Below are positions 26,045 to 34,895 of a stretch of DNA of 64,000 bases, one piece after another. Location of the stretch: positions 1 through 64,000 of the forward strand of contig CAVYWA010000005.1 in assembly GCA_963772165.1 (NCBI GenBank), written 5' to 3'. The DNA is from JAGVPT01 sp963772165 (lineage in GTDB: Bacteria > Bacteroidota > Ignavibacteria > UBA10030 > UBA8401). The number at the start of each line of letters is the position of its first letter. Positions within the stretch are counted from its first letter, which is position 1. The position numbers and the translations under genes were made by a program. A model generated the notes under the pieces. That model had not been told where the DNA came from, searched no databases, and worked only from the letters and a program-made list of their open reading frames with translations.

Positions 26045-26527
26045 ATGAAATATTTTGTTACCGCGATGCTTGGAATCATGCTTTTGGTGACGAGTTCATT
26101 GCTGGCACAGCCGGAGCGCCCAGACCGTTCCAAGCAGCCCGCTTATGACCGCATCGAAAGTTGGAAAAAAGTACGCATGCTCGAATCGTTAAAATTAAGC
26201 GAAGATCAGTCGACAAAATTTATTGTGAGGTACAACAAACATTCGGAAGCAATGCATGGGTTTGAGAAAGATCGTAATGATTTGGTGGACAAACTGGACG
26301 CTCAATCAAAATCGGATGCGACGGACGACGATTACAACCAAACCCTCAATGCGTTGCTCGACGTCGATAAAAAAATTTCCGGAGAGCGCCTTCGTTTTTT
26401 GACGGAGTTAAAGGAAGTGCTCTCCAGTAAACAGATTGCCCAGTATATTGTGTTCGAGCGGAATTTTGTGCAAGAATTACGGCAGGCTGTTCGCGATGTT
26501 CAGCGCGATCGGATAAGAGACCATTAA
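26045..26527 (+). CDS. Spy/CpxP-like periplasmic protein
   Basis: A 160-residue exported protein. I chose the ATG at 26045 with AGAAGG upstream; a signal peptide ends after SSLLAQ. The mature part is helical and charged, with LKLSEDQSTKFIVRYNKHSEAM and ISGERLRFLTELKEVLSSKQIAQYIVFERNF. That is the pattern of Spy/CpxP and heavy-metal-sensor periplasmic proteins (LTxxQ-type repeats in degenerate form). It lies 16 bases after the anti-sigma gene and ends before a strong terminator, so it belongs to the sigma operon and may be its sensor or a stress chaperone. Confidence 0.72.
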   Translation: MKYFVTAMLGIMLLVTSSLLAQPERPDRSKQPAYDRIESWKKVRMLESLKLSEDQSTKFIVRYNKHSEAMHGFEKDRNDLVDKLDAQSKSDATDDDYNQTLNALLDVDKKISGERLRFLTELKEVLSSKQIAQYIVFERNFVQELRQAVRDVQRDRIRDH

Positions 26528-26551
26528 AAGGAAAATCTCGGAGTACAGTAA

Positions 26552-26590
26552 AAAGAGTGGGTCCCAATTCGGGCCTCACTCTTTTTTTTT
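26552..26590 (+). terminator. Rho-independent terminator of the sigma factor operon
   Basis: A stem AGAGTGGG paired with CCTCACTCT-type sequence (26554-26561 with 26574-26582) surrounds GTCCCAATTCGGG, which pairs further. A run of nine T follows (26582-26590). It is well placed after the Spy-like gene. Confidence 0.85.
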
Positions 26591-26637
26591 ACAAGGGTTG
26601 TGCAGGAAAACGCCGAGAGGCGTTGGGCGATCAATTT

Positions 26638-26766
26638 GGTAGTGGGATCTTTTGAAGAATAAAGTCATTGCGAGGAGCGGAGCGACGAAGCAATCCTTTT
26701 TTTAATAGGGATTGCTTCGGCAAAAAACGCCTCGCAATGACCGTTGATTCAAAAGATCCCACTACC
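26638..26766. repeat. R-family palindromic repeat element, complete copy 1
   Basis: A 129-base element with perfect 19-bp inverted ends (GGTAGTGGGATCTTTTGAA at 26638-26656, and its complement at 26748-26766). Inside are GTCATTGCGAGG and GAAGCAATCC on the left, and GGATTGCTTCGG and CCTCGCAATGAC on the right, so nearly the whole element can fold into one long hairpin. The same core is present at 34752-34881. No coding capacity. It resembles a REP/MITE-type dispersed element. Confidence 0.8.
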
Positions 26767-26818
26767 GTTGATTTCTTTCGGTTGATTCTTCCTGAAGCGA
26801 TTGATATATTTTTATACA

Positions 26819-27998
26819 ATGAACATTGTGGCTCAAAGAATTTACCTCGATTATAGCGCGACCACGCCTGTTGACCCCGACGTAACGGAAGCAATGCTGC
26901 CGTACTTTACCCGCTCGTTCGGGAACGCATCGTCGATTCACTCTTTCGGCAGGGAAGCAAAAATCACGCTCGAGGAGAGCCGGGAGCAAATTGCCCGCGC
27001 AATCGGCGCAGCGCCGGGGGAAATCTTTTTTACGAGCGGAGGGACTGAGGCGGATAATCATGCGCTGTTCGGCGTTGCCCTGGCGGCAAAGCGCTTGCAC
27101 GGGAAAAATCATATCATTGTTTCTTCCGTCGAGCACCACGCCGTTCTTCGGAGCGCTGAATATTTGGCCGGTCATGGTTTTGAAGTGACTCTGCTTCCGG
27201 TCGATGAGTTCGGGAGGGTTGACCCCGATAAAATTCGCGCGTCGATTATGCCTCGGACTTCTCTTGTCTCCGTGATGCATGCGAACAACGAGATCGGTAC
27301 AATCCAACCTGTCGAAGAGATTGCGAAAGTTGCGCACAGCCATGGTATTGTTTTTCACTCCGATACCGTCCAATCTGCCGGGAAAATTCCGATCACCGTT
27401 GGTTTGCTTTCGATCGACATCCTCGCAGTATCGGCGCACAAATTGTACGGCCCAAAAGGTATAGGGGCAATGTATATCCGAAAGGGAATTGATGTCGATT
27501 CCTATCTCCATGGAGGTGCTCAGGAGAGGAACAGAAGGGCCGGGACCGAAAATATTCCCCTCGTCGTCGGTTTTGCCAGAGCAATGGAAACGAGCCAGCG
27601 TGAACTGGAAAAGAATGCCGTTCATATGAATGGATTGAAAAAAGAAATTGAAGCGCCTTTTGTCGGAGCGCTTTGATACCATCCTCTTCAACGGCCACCC
27701 TACAGACTCCCTGCCGAATATCGTGAACATATCGTTCGACAGCGCTAAAACAGACATCGACGGGGAAGCCTTGCTGCTGAATATGGACCTGCACGGTGTT
27801 GCTGTTACCAGCGGATCGGCCTGTTCTTCAGGCAGTATGGAACCGTCCCATGTGCTCCACGCAATCGGGCGCGACATAAAAACGGCGCGGGCGAGTATCC
27901 GGTTTTCGATGGGGAAAAATACTACTGCCGATGAAATAGAAAAGGCAGTAGTGATATTGGAAAAAGTTGTGAGGCAAAGCAGCGTTGCACCTGCCTAA
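26819..27998 (+). pseudogene. Cysteine desulfurase (NifS/IscS type), frameshifted
   Basis: A PLP enzyme that removes sulfur from cysteine for iron-sulfur cluster or thio-modification pathways. The frame from ATG 26819 holds the substrate-binding YLDYSATTPVD, SGGTEADNHALFG, SVEHHAVL, and the PLP lysine in SAHKLYGPKG, and runs to 27676. The rest, from about 27650, is one frame over and holds NGHPTDSLPNIVNISF and the active-site Cys loop SGSACSSGSMEPSHVL. Removing one C near 27657 gives EALLSERFD and the usual family length of about 390 residues. All catalytic residues are intact apart from the frame break. Downstream comes a lipoprotein gene. Confidence 0.9.
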
Positions 27999-28018
27999 TT
28001 TTCTTGAAAGGAAAAAGC

Positions 28019-28552
28019 ATGAAACTTCTTCTGACGGTTATGTTCTCACTGCTTCTGTTCGGATGTGATAATACAGCTGAACAAGCGCCGAACAATCTCA
28101 AAAAAGGGGATGAGTATTTCGCGGCAAAACAGTACGAAGTGGCAGAATATTATTACGATAAAATTCCCGAAGAAAGCCCCTTGTATAAAGAGGCACAGCT
28201 AAAAATAGAAAAGATCGATGACATTCAAAAAGGTGCGCTGCCGAAAATATCCGTCGCTGAAGAATCCCAAAAGGTCTCAGTGTTTGACCAGACGATGACC
28301 AGCAACTCGGGAGGGACAGAGCCCATCCATTCGGTGGAAATCAACAACGAATCCGTGCATAAACTTGCATCCGTGGTCCTCGAGTTCACGTACTTCGATG
28401 CTACCGGCAATGTCGTTGCCGTGAAGCGCTGCAAGGTCGCCACGCCGATGATTGGAAAAACTCAAGAAACGTTCAATGGGATTACTCCGGGAAGCCTTGA
28501 ATCTCCCTGCGTGTCGAGCAAAGCGAGAGTGGTATCGGTGGAATTTCAGTAA
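28019..28552 (+). CDS. Lipoprotein of unknown function
   Basis: A 177-residue lipoprotein. I chose the ATG at 28019 with GAAAGGAAAA upstream. The signal peptide ends in the lipobox LLLFGC. An N-terminal helical part (LKKGDEYFAAKQYEVAEYYYDKIPEESPLYKEA) looks like one tetratricopeptide-type helix pair. The C-terminal part is a beta-rich domain with FTYFDATGNVVAVKR, resembling the FxLYD/DUF-type domains found on lipoproteins. Role unknown. Its end overlaps the end of the convergent Ppx/GppA gene by 7 bases. Confidence 0.8.
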   Translation: MKLLLTVMFSLLLFGCDNTAEQAPNNLKKGDEYFAAKQYEVAEYYYDKIPEESPLYKEAQLKIEKIDDIQKGALPKISVAEESQKVSVFDQTMTSNSGGTEPIHSVEINNESVHKLASVVLEFTYFDATGNVVAVKRCKVATPMIGKTQETFNGITPGSLESPCVSSKARVVSVEFQ

Positions 28553-29472
28553 GAAGATTTTTTCCGTTCGATTTCCCGTAAGATGATTCCGTATCGAAGG
28601 CCGCGGTCGCTTACTGTTATTTTTTCAAGCCCCGCAGCTTCCATAAATTCGAGCAAAATAATCACCCCCGCCAAAATAACGTCAGCCCTTCCCGCCGAAA
28701 TCTGAGGGATGGATTTGATTTCTTCGTAGGTTTTTCCTTTTAGCAAAATGAACGATTGCAAGATGTCGTTGTAATGCAACTCGTACCCGTGGACCTGTGC
28801 CGGATTGTACCGCGCTAGTTGAAGGCGCATTGCTGCGAGCGTCGTCACGGTACCGGCCACGCCGACGGCGTGAGATACTCTCCGAACAAAGTCGATGGAC
28901 TTAAGGTGCTTCCGAACAAGCGCACGCGTTTCAATGATTTCCAACTCTGTCGGCGGCGATGAGCGTAACAAACGCTCCGTAACCCGAACGCACCCGATAT
29001 CGAGGCTTACTTTATCCAGAATGTGAGTACGGGTGCCGGAAATGATCTCCGTACTTCCGCCGCCGATATCGAGCACCGTAAAATTTTCCGTCGGGGTATT
29101 GATCCCGACAACGGCTCCACGGCATGTCCATTCAGCCTCGTCATTGCCGGAAAGTACCTCTATCGGAATACCGACGGTTCGAAGGATAAATTCGCAGAAC
29201 TCTTTTCTGTTCAAGGCATCGCGAAGTGCACTCGTCCCAACAGCGATGATTTTTTCCGACTGAAATTTTTTGGAAGTATCGTGATATGCCTGTAAAAAGT
29301 CGGCGGCGCGGCGGAACGTCTCTTGACCGATGACGTGATGCTCGTCGACCCCCTTCCCGATCCGGGCAATAACTTGTTGGTCGTGAACAACGCGGACAAT
29401 ACTGCTGGCATCCGCGTCCGCGATGAGAAGAAGGATGGTATTCGTTCCGATATCAATGCTGCTTATTCTCAT
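28546..29472 (-). CDS. Ppx/GppA family phosphatase
   Basis: A 308-residue member of the exopolyphosphatase/pppGpp phosphohydrolase family, with the actin-like ATPase fold. Motifs are the N-terminal SSIDIGTNTILLLIAD, VLDIGGGSTEI in the phosphate-2 region, and GVAGTVTTLAAM. The Glu in the position usual for catalysis is in GNDEAEWTCRGA. Length is typical of the short, single-module Ppx. It would hydrolyse polyphosphate or (p)ppGpp. It is the last gene of a minus-strand group with prmA. Confidence 0.92.
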   Translation of the reverse strand: MRISSIDIGTNTILLLIADADASSIVRVVHDQQVIARIGKGVDEHHVIGQETFRRAADFLQAYHDTSKKFQSEKIIAVGTSALRDALNRKEFCEFILRTVGIPIEVLSGNDEAEWTCRGAVVGINTPTENFTVLDIGGGSTEIISGTRTHILDKVSLDIGCVRVTERLLRSSPPTELEIIETRALVRKHLKSIDFVRRVSHAVGVAGTVTTLAAMRLQLARYNPAQVHGYELHYNDILQSFILLKGKTYEEIKSIPQISAGRADVILAGVIILLEFMEAAGLEKITVSDRGLRYGIILREIERKKSSY

Positions 29473-29475
29473 TCT

Positions 29476-30330
29476 TCACATCTTTCGGGCTGCGATGCCG
29501 ATCCATTCGTTCTCTTCATCGATTGAGAGAACTTCGCAACCGTGCTCATGCAGCACGTTCTTCATAAGTTCCCGCTCTTCCGCTAACAACCCGGAAAGGA
29601 GAACCGTCCCGTGCGTGTTGAGTTTTTTTATCATGGACGGAATTAGTTCGATGATCGTGCTTCGTATAATGTTTGCGAGAATGAAATCAAATTCAGATTC
29701 TGAGACACTCTCCAACGTGCCGAAGCGAATGTCGACGCGTTGTTCACAGCCATTGCGCAGAACATTTTCTTTTGCGTTGCTATGAGACCATTCATCGATG
29801 TCAATTCCGACGGCAAGACGGGAGCCTAATTTGACCGCGGCGATGGCGAGAATTCCTGTTCCCGTTCCGATGTCAAGGGCCGACGATTGCGGTGTCATAT
29901 AGCGTTCCATCATTCGCAGCATCAGCCGGGTTGACTCGTGATAGCCGGTCCCAAACGACATTTTTGGGTCGATGACGAGCACAACCTTTCCCGTTTTTTC
30001 CGGAACGGGATGCCACGATGGTGCGATAACGATTCGGTCCGAAACTTCAATGGGCTGAATGGATGCTTCCCACTCCTTGTTCCAGTTCTGATTTTGAATT
30101 TCGGTGATGGCGGAGATTGTTATCGGGGAAGAGCGTTGTTCTGCAACGATCGAGAGGAGCTTGATTTGCAGTGCGTCGTTCCAGAGTGCTTTCGGAATAT
30201 AGCAATGGAAGACGTTGTCGGTTTCCAGAAATCCGCTGAACCCCAATTCGTAGAGTTGAAAAGAAAGTAATTCCCGAAGCGCCTCGTCGGCAGGGGCGTT
30301 CAGCGCAACGTCAACGTACACTTCAGTCAT
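29476..30330 (-). CDS. prmA: Ribosomal protein L11 methyltransferase
   Basis: A 284-residue S-adenosylmethionine-dependent enzyme that methylates ribosomal protein L11. I chose the ATG at 30330 (MTEVYVDVAL), which overlaps the preceding stop by 8 bases; an upstream ATG at 30372 is less likely. The N-terminal domain has the substrate-docking fold. WNKEWEASIQP and DPKMSFGTGYHESTRLML are family signatures. The SAM motif is ALDIGTGTGILAIAA, and ANIIRSTIIEL is the catalytic NxxxxxL region. Length is close to that of E. coli PrmA. Confidence 0.93.
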   Translation of the reverse strand: MTEVYVDVALNAPADEALRELLSFQLYELGFSGFLETDNVFHCYIPKALWNDALQIKLLSIVAEQRSSPITISAITEIQNQNWNKEWEASIQPIEVSDRIVIAPSWHPVPEKTGKVVLVIDPKMSFGTGYHESTRLMLRMMERYMTPQSSALDIGTGTGILAIAAVKLGSRLAVGIDIDEWSHSNAKENVLRNGCEQRVDIRFGTLESVSESEFDFILANIIRSTIIELIPSMIKKLNTHGTVLLSGLLAEERELMKNVLHEHGCEVLSIDEENEWIGIAARKM

Positions 30331-30991
30331 GCGTTCGATCAAGGTGCATACGTTGAGCAATGAGGTCATCAACCAGTTTCGCGTTCATGGAGAGCCAGAA
30401 TATTTGGTCTTGATAATTCTCCTGCATTTTTCTGTCCGCTTTGTTGTAACGGACGTTCATTGCGTAGATGAGCCACACAAGGGTGACGGGAAGGACAGAG
30501 GCGACTGCAAAATGTGATTTCATGGTAAAATCGACCGCGAGCAGAACCAACCCCAGGATGCCGAAACCGAACGATGTTCTCCGAATGCTGATCATAACGT
30601 GGTAGATCGTCCCGAAGAAAAAGATCTTTTCGTGCGCGGTCTCCGGTACATAATGATTCAGGATGTAGAAGTATAATTGTCTTGCTTCATATTCGTCCAT
30701 CGCGGGGGCATCTTTCACCCTGCGCGATCGCTCGAGAATAAATTGGCTTGGCTGATTTGCCTGGAAGGCTTTCCGTTTCTTCGGGCTTTCTTTGGCGTAG
30801 AGCGTCAGCCCTGCTAACAGCCCTCCGAGGAAAAACGTGGGGATGCCGATTTCCCACGTGTCGAAAGGGTAGATTGAAAGTGTGAACGCGGCAGCGTACA
30901 CGTACACGACGAAAACAAAATAAAATCCCGGAACAAGGATACGTAAAATTTCGTACGATCCAAAACGAGTACCGAGAGAATTTTCTTTCAT
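30323..30991 (-). CDS. Membrane protein of unknown function
   Basis: A 222-residue protein with four predicted transmembrane segments in two pairs: one pair near residues 20-65 (LVPGFYFVFVVYVYAAAFTL and IGIPTFFLGGLLAGLTLY) and another at about 135-185. A charged cytoplasmic loop with FILERSRRV lies between the pairs. I do not recognise the family. It is coupled to prmA by an 8-base overlap of its stop with the prmA start, and lies 13 bases after the M28 peptidase start-side gene on the same strand. No catalytic motif is seen. Confidence 0.75.
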   Translation of the reverse strand: MKENSLGTRFGSYEILRILVPGFYFVFVVYVYAAAFTLSIYPFDTWEIGIPTFFLGGLLAGLTLYAKESPKKRKAFQANQPSQFILERSRRVKDAPAMDEYEARQLYFYILNHYVPETAHEKIFFFGTIYHVMISIRRTSFGFGILGLVLLAVDFTMKSHFAVASVLPVTLVWLIYAMNVRYNKADRKMQENYQDQIFWLSMNAKLVDDLIAQRMHLDRTHD

Positions 30992-31004
30992 GCGCCGCTC
31001 CTTG

Positions 31005-31973
31005 CTACTTCGCTGCCGCCGATGATTGTGAATAGATCACATGCATCAATACTTTACCGATTGCTTCCAGACTTTCGGGACTGCATTTGTCCGGCGTATC
31101 CTGCGTCGTGTGCCAGAACGGATATTGAAAATCAATAATATCAACCGTTGGGATTCCCCCTGAGTTCAGAGGAATATGGTCATCGGAAATCTCCTCGCCC
31201 GGGATATTCACAAATTGTGTTACGCCGAGATTCTCCGCCGTCGACCAAATAAGTTCGACGGTTTCCGGTGCAAAGGTTATCGAGTTTTCTTCCATCGGAA
31301 TTTGAAGATCCTTGTAGCCGACCATATCAAGCAAAACGGCAAACCGCGGCCTGTAGTTCTCGCTTTTCACTTTCATAAAATGCCGGGACCCCAAAAAATA
31401 GCTGTCGAGGTCGCGACTTTTCCCGTAATCCTCTCCGTCAACAAAAAGTATATCGACGCCGATGGGGGGCGAAACCTGTTTGAGAAGCCGGGCTATCTCG
31501 AGCAAAACGGCGACGCCGCTTGCTCCATCATTCGCGCCGAGGATCGGCTGTTTTTGCTTTGCAGGGTCTTTCTCTTCGTCCGCACGCGGGCGGGTATCCC
31601 AATGTGCCAGCAAGAGTATACGGTCGGATGCCGTGGTGTTGAACGAACCGAAGACGTTTGTAAGCTTTAAGACTTCACCGCCGTATCCTTGATGAGCAAA
31701 ATCCTGACGGGTGACATTTTCCGCATAGCGCGACAGTTCAGCGTCGATGTAGTCGAGGCATTTTTGATGGCCGATTGAATTCGGGTTGCGAGGGCCAAAA
31801 TCTGTCTGAGCCCGGAGATACGCAAACGCTTTCTGGCTATCGAATTCAGGTACGTCCATTTTTACGGGAAGAGTCTGCGCAGCCGGCGCCGGCTGCGGAT
31901 TTGTTTTTTCCTGCCGCTGGCTGCATGACGAAAAAAGCGCAAGCGCACAAAGGAATAACGCGTATTTGATCAT
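31005..31973 (-). CDS. M28 family peptidase/glutaminyl-peptide cyclotransferase-like lipoprotein
   Basis: A 322-residue exported zinc aminopeptidase-like protein. I chose the ATG at 31973 because it opens a signal peptide with lipobox LFSSC; a longer reading from 32159 has no signal. Zinc ligands are in LLLAHWDTRP, LGANDGASGVAVLLE (Asp), FVDGEDYG and HTTQDTPDKC. The pattern, with AHWDTRP rather than GHxDS, matches glutaminyl cyclase-type M28 members. It would act on N-terminal residues or peptides in the envelope. It precedes the membrane protein gene and prmA on the minus strand. Confidence 0.88.
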   Translation of the reverse strand: MIKYALFLCALALFSSCSQRQEKTNPQPAPAAQTLPVKMDVPEFDSQKAFAYLRAQTDFGPRNPNSIGHQKCLDYIDAELSRYAENVTRQDFAHQGYGGEVLKLTNVFGSFNTTASDRILLLAHWDTRPRADEEKDPAKQKQPILGANDGASGVAVLLEIARLLKQVSPPIGVDILFVDGEDYGKSRDLDSYFLGSRHFMKVKSENYRPRFAVLLDMVGYKDLQIPMEENSITFAPETVELIWSTAENLGVTQFVNIPGEEISDDHIPLNSGGIPTVDIIDFQYPFWHTTQDTPDKCSPESLEAIGKVLMHVIYSQSSAAAK

Positions 31974-32115
31974 GCTGTATTCAAAGGATGGTTGAAAATT
32001 ATACAAAAATCGGCGCCGAGATGCAATAAACAGCCTCTCACGCTGTAACTTTTCGGTCAAACTTTCGTTATTTTTAAGAGGCAATGCGATTACGAACACA
32101 TACCAAGGAGTTGTT

Positions 32116-33120
32116 ATGAGAATTTCACCTGGTTCATGGGCTAAAATTATTGTTTTCATCGTTATCGGTGCACTGTTCGGCGGTGTTATGGTGCTGTACT
32201 CAAATTCGCAATTCGAAGCGCCGGAAGGCGAATCACCGAGGAATGAATTACGGTCGATGTTCGGTCAGGATGAGTCCTCGACAAACCGGCATATCGAAAA
32301 AACTTTCTCCGTGAAAAACGGCGGGAGTCTCTTTCTTGATACCGACGCCGGCGATGTCGATATCATCACCTGGGACAAAGAAGAAGTTCTTGTCAAGGTG
32401 GACATCGAAGGAAGCGACCGCCGGTCCGAAAAATTTGACGTAAAATTCTCAGAAAGCCCCGACCGGATTTCAATTATCGGAAAAGCGAACGACAACAGTT
32501 TTTTCAAATGGGATGTCGGCGATTTAGACGTGCGGTATCATGTGACGGTCCCCAAAAAATTTTCCGTAAAAGCGAGCACGTCGGGCGGAAACATGACGCT
32601 GCGCGATTTGGAAGGTGATGTGCGGTTTGAGACAAGCGGCGGCAATCTCACCATCGATGCCGTCGACGGGACGGTTGATATCAACACCTCCGGAGGGAAT
32701 ATTGACGTAACGAAAGTGAAAGGGACGTTGAAAGGCGTAACCTCTGGCGGCAATGTCCGCGCAGATAATGTTTCCGGCGGCGTTGATGTCGAAACATCCG
32801 GCGGGGAAGTTGATCTTTCATCCATCGAGGGGAGTGTCCATGCGGAGACGTCCGGGGGCGGTATTATGCTAAAGTTGATCGGAGAGAATAAAGGCATCGA
32901 TGTCCATAGTTCGGGCGGGGACATTAACATTTTTGTCAACGATTCCATCTCAGCAAATCTTGAAGCGTCGACGAGCGGTGGAAAAGTCCGCTGCGAATTG
33001 CCGATCACGGTGAAAGGGGATATGTCCGATGATGAATTGCGCGGAAAGATCAACGGCGGCGGAAACGTCATCCGGGCCGAAACTTCCGGCGGAGATGTGA
33101 GAGTGAGATCTCTGAAATAA
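32116..33120 (+). CDS. DUF4097 (putative adhesin) membrane-anchored protein
   Basis: A 334-residue protein with one N-terminal transmembrane segment (about residues 8-28) and a long exported part. The DUF4097 fold is a right-handed beta helix; here at least ten TSGG-type turns are seen (STSGGNMTL, ETSGGNLTI, NTSGGNIDV, VTSGGNVRA, ETSGGEVDL, HSSGGDINI, ETSGGDVRV), spaced by about 18-20 residues. The gene has an AAGGAG site. No catalytic residues are known for the family and the role is unclear. It is divergent from the M28 gene and ends at a strong terminator. Confidence 0.9.
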   Translation: MRISPGSWAKIIVFIVIGALFGGVMVLYSNSQFEAPEGESPRNELRSMFGQDESSTNRHIEKTFSVKNGGSLFLDTDAGDVDIITWDKEEVLVKVDIEGSDRRSEKFDVKFSESPDRISIIGKANDNSFFKWDVGDLDVRYHVTVPKKFSVKASTSGGNMTLRDLEGDVRFETSGGNLTIDAVDGTVDINTSGGNIDVTKVKGTLKGVTSGGNVRADNVSGGVDVETSGGEVDLSSIEGSVHAETSGGGIMLKLIGENKGIDVHSSGGDINIFVNDSISANLEASTSGGKVRCELPITVKGDMSDDELRGKINGGGNVIRAETSGGDVRVRSLK

Positions 33121-33147
33121 TAATCTCTATCGGTATCGAACGTGAGG

Positions 33148-33185
33148 CGGCTGCCGCAGAAATTGCGGTGGCCGTTTTATTTTTG
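33148..33185 (+). terminator. Rho-independent terminator after the DUF4097 gene
   Basis: An 11-bp stem (33148-33158 with 33164-33174, including two G-T pairs) around a 5-base loop, followed by TTTTATTTTT. It overlaps the end of the convergent dacB gene by a few bases. Confidence 0.85.
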
Positions 33186-34658
33186 TGCGGCGGAACTGTG
33201 CTTGCGGGAGAACCCGGCCATAAGAGCACCGATGGCATCTTGCATTTTTCTGTAGGGTTCTCCGGGTCCGATGTAATTCTGCATCATCATCGAAAATGCG
33301 AGCAGTTCACCGTCGGCCGTAGTGACGTATCCTGACAATGAACTGACGCCTCCAAGTGACCCCGTCTTTGCATGGAGGTTGTTTTGTGCCGGCGTTCCTT
33401 TCATTCTGTTGGCGAGCAAACCGTCGACACCGGCGTTGGGAAGGGAAGAGTAGTATAAATCAAAGAGGTCTTTTTTGGCATACATTCCACGAAGGAGTGT
33501 GACCAAAATATCCGGCGTCAGCAAATCATAATGGGACACGCCGGAGCCGTCCACCATAAGAAATTTTGTCGTGTCGATGCTGAAAGAATAGAGCGTGCGT
33601 TTCACGGATGAGATGCCGTGTTCGGTTGTGCCCGGTGCGCCGTACGATTCAGCACCCAGGATTTTTACCGTGTTTTCCGCTGAAAGGTTATCGCTCATCT
33701 TATTAAGAAATACAACCATCGAATCGATCGGTTGAAAATGGCGGGCAAGGAGAACGGCGGACGAAGGGATTGTATCTAACACAAGCTTTCCACCCACAGC
33801 AATATTTTGGCGCTGCAATTCTTCTTTGACGAGCGTAAGAAAATACATCTCCGGGCCCCACACTGAAACAGCCTCCTTTTGCGCTTTCGTTCCTCGCGGG
33901 ATTTGTCCTTTCACTGTGATTGCATTGAGCCGTTCTTTAAATTTTCGGGAAATTTCGAGCGTCAGTGCCGCGGTGTCGGTTCCTGTCGTTGCGGTGTTAA
34001 GGAGAGAGACGTATTGTGTCAGCGGAGTCATTGTGACCAGAGCAGTGTCTCCCGCGTTTGTTGAGGGGGTGACGGAGACTTCCACGCAGTTCCGGTTGAT
34101 TGAGAGCGCGGAATTATACGCCGCGAAACCCGACGGTTCGTCATCCCACATCCAGCCGACGCCCCATCGTTCATCGTCGAAGTAGGTAGCGTCGCCGACG
34201 ACATTTCCTTCAATTCTTGTCATGCCCCGCGCTTTCAGCGTCGATAAAAAGTCGGCCAGCTGCAGAGAATTGAAATCCGGGTCGCCAAATCCTTTCAGAT
34301 AAATACTGCCGTGGAGAATGCCGTTAGTGACAACTGTATCCGCATACATTTCCGTCTTCAACTGAAAGTTTTTTCCAAGTGTAGATAAAGCCGCAGCGGC
34401 AGTGAGCAGTTTCATATTGGAAGCCGGGCGGAGGAGCATCCTGGCATCGCGTTCGTAGAGGACTTCGTTATTGTCAAGTGATACAATTTTTATCCCGCAT
34501 TTCGTTGCGTTAAAAATAGAATCGGAAAGAAGCGCATCGATGTTGTTTCGAAATTGTTCAAGAGGGGGTTCTCCCTGTGTCAGCCGCTCAATGGTGGAAC
34601 AGCCATCAAGGGCTATTGCGAGAACCGCGAGGATGGAAAAAAGGCAGAGTCGTTTCAT
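33177..34658 (-). CDS. dacB: D-alanyl-D-alanine carboxypeptidase/endopeptidase (PBP4, peptidase S13)
   Basis: A 493-residue exported penicillin-binding protein. The signal peptide ends in a lipobox-like LDGC. The active Ser and Lys are in RPASNMKLLTAAAAL (SxxK), the second motif is SDNLSAEN (SxN), and the third is HAKTGSLGG (KTG). The large insertion between the first two motifs is typical of S13 enzymes. It trims or cleaves D-Ala cross-links in peptidoglycan in the periplasm. It stands alone on the minus strand; the 540 bases upstream hold two palindromic repeat elements. Confidence 0.93.
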   Translation of the reverse strand: MKRLCLFSILAVLAIALDGCSTIERLTQGEPPLEQFRNNIDALLSDSIFNATKCGIKIVSLDNNEVLYERDARMLLRPASNMKLLTAAAALSTLGKNFQLKTEMYADTVVTNGILHGSIYLKGFGDPDFNSLQLADFLSTLKARGMTRIEGNVVGDATYFDDERWGVGWMWDDEPSGFAAYNSALSINRNCVEVSVTPSTNAGDTALVTMTPLTQYVSLLNTATTGTDTAALTLEISRKFKERLNAITVKGQIPRGTKAQKEAVSVWGPEMYFLTLVKEELQRQNIAVGGKLVLDTIPSSAVLLARHFQPIDSMVVFLNKMSDNLSAENTVKILGAESYGAPGTTEHGISSVKRTLYSFSIDTTKFLMVDGSGVSHYDLLTPDILVTLLRGMYAKKDLFDLYYSSLPNAGVDGLLANRMKGTPAQNNLHAKTGSLGGVSSLSGYVTTADGELLAFSMMMQNYIGPGEPYRKMQDAIGALMAGFSRKHSSAAQK

Positions 34659-34751
34659 CGATGAGTTTTATATACCTGGTTTTTCGGAATGATCATCATG
34701 GTCATCCAATGTAGAAAAAATCTTCCGGGCACGCAAGATAAAGAGGCAGAA

Positions 34752-34881
34752 GGTAGTGTTACAGTTTGGTTTCCTTTCTCAAGAAGAAGTCATTGCGAGG
34801 CGTTCTTTGCCGAAGCAATCCCCATTTATTTAGGAGATTGCTTCGCTCCGCTCGCAATGACCTTCAAACTGTAACACCACC
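34752..34881. repeat. R-family palindromic repeat element, copy 2, with flanking direct repeat
   Basis: A 130-base element with inverted ends GGTAGTGTTACAGTTTG and CAAACTGTAACACCACC (one mismatch, a G-T pair in RNA). The core (GTCATTGCGAGGCG, GAAGCAATCCCC, then GATTGCTTCGCTCCGCTCG, CAATGACC) matches copy 1 at 26638, in opposite orientation, but the arms differ. The 12-base AGGCAGAAGGTA occurs at 34744-34755 and again at 34882-34893, just outside the element, like a target-site duplication. Confidence 0.75.
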
Positions 34882-34895
34882 AGGCAGAAGGTACT

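Noticed and set aside
26628..26766. CRISPR-like or tandem repeat at the R element
   Set aside because: It is one palindrome with no regular spacers.
26762..27877. Minus-strand frame of 371 codons opposite the cysteine desulfurase
   Set aside because: The sense strand holds all PLP-enzyme motifs; the antisense frame has none.
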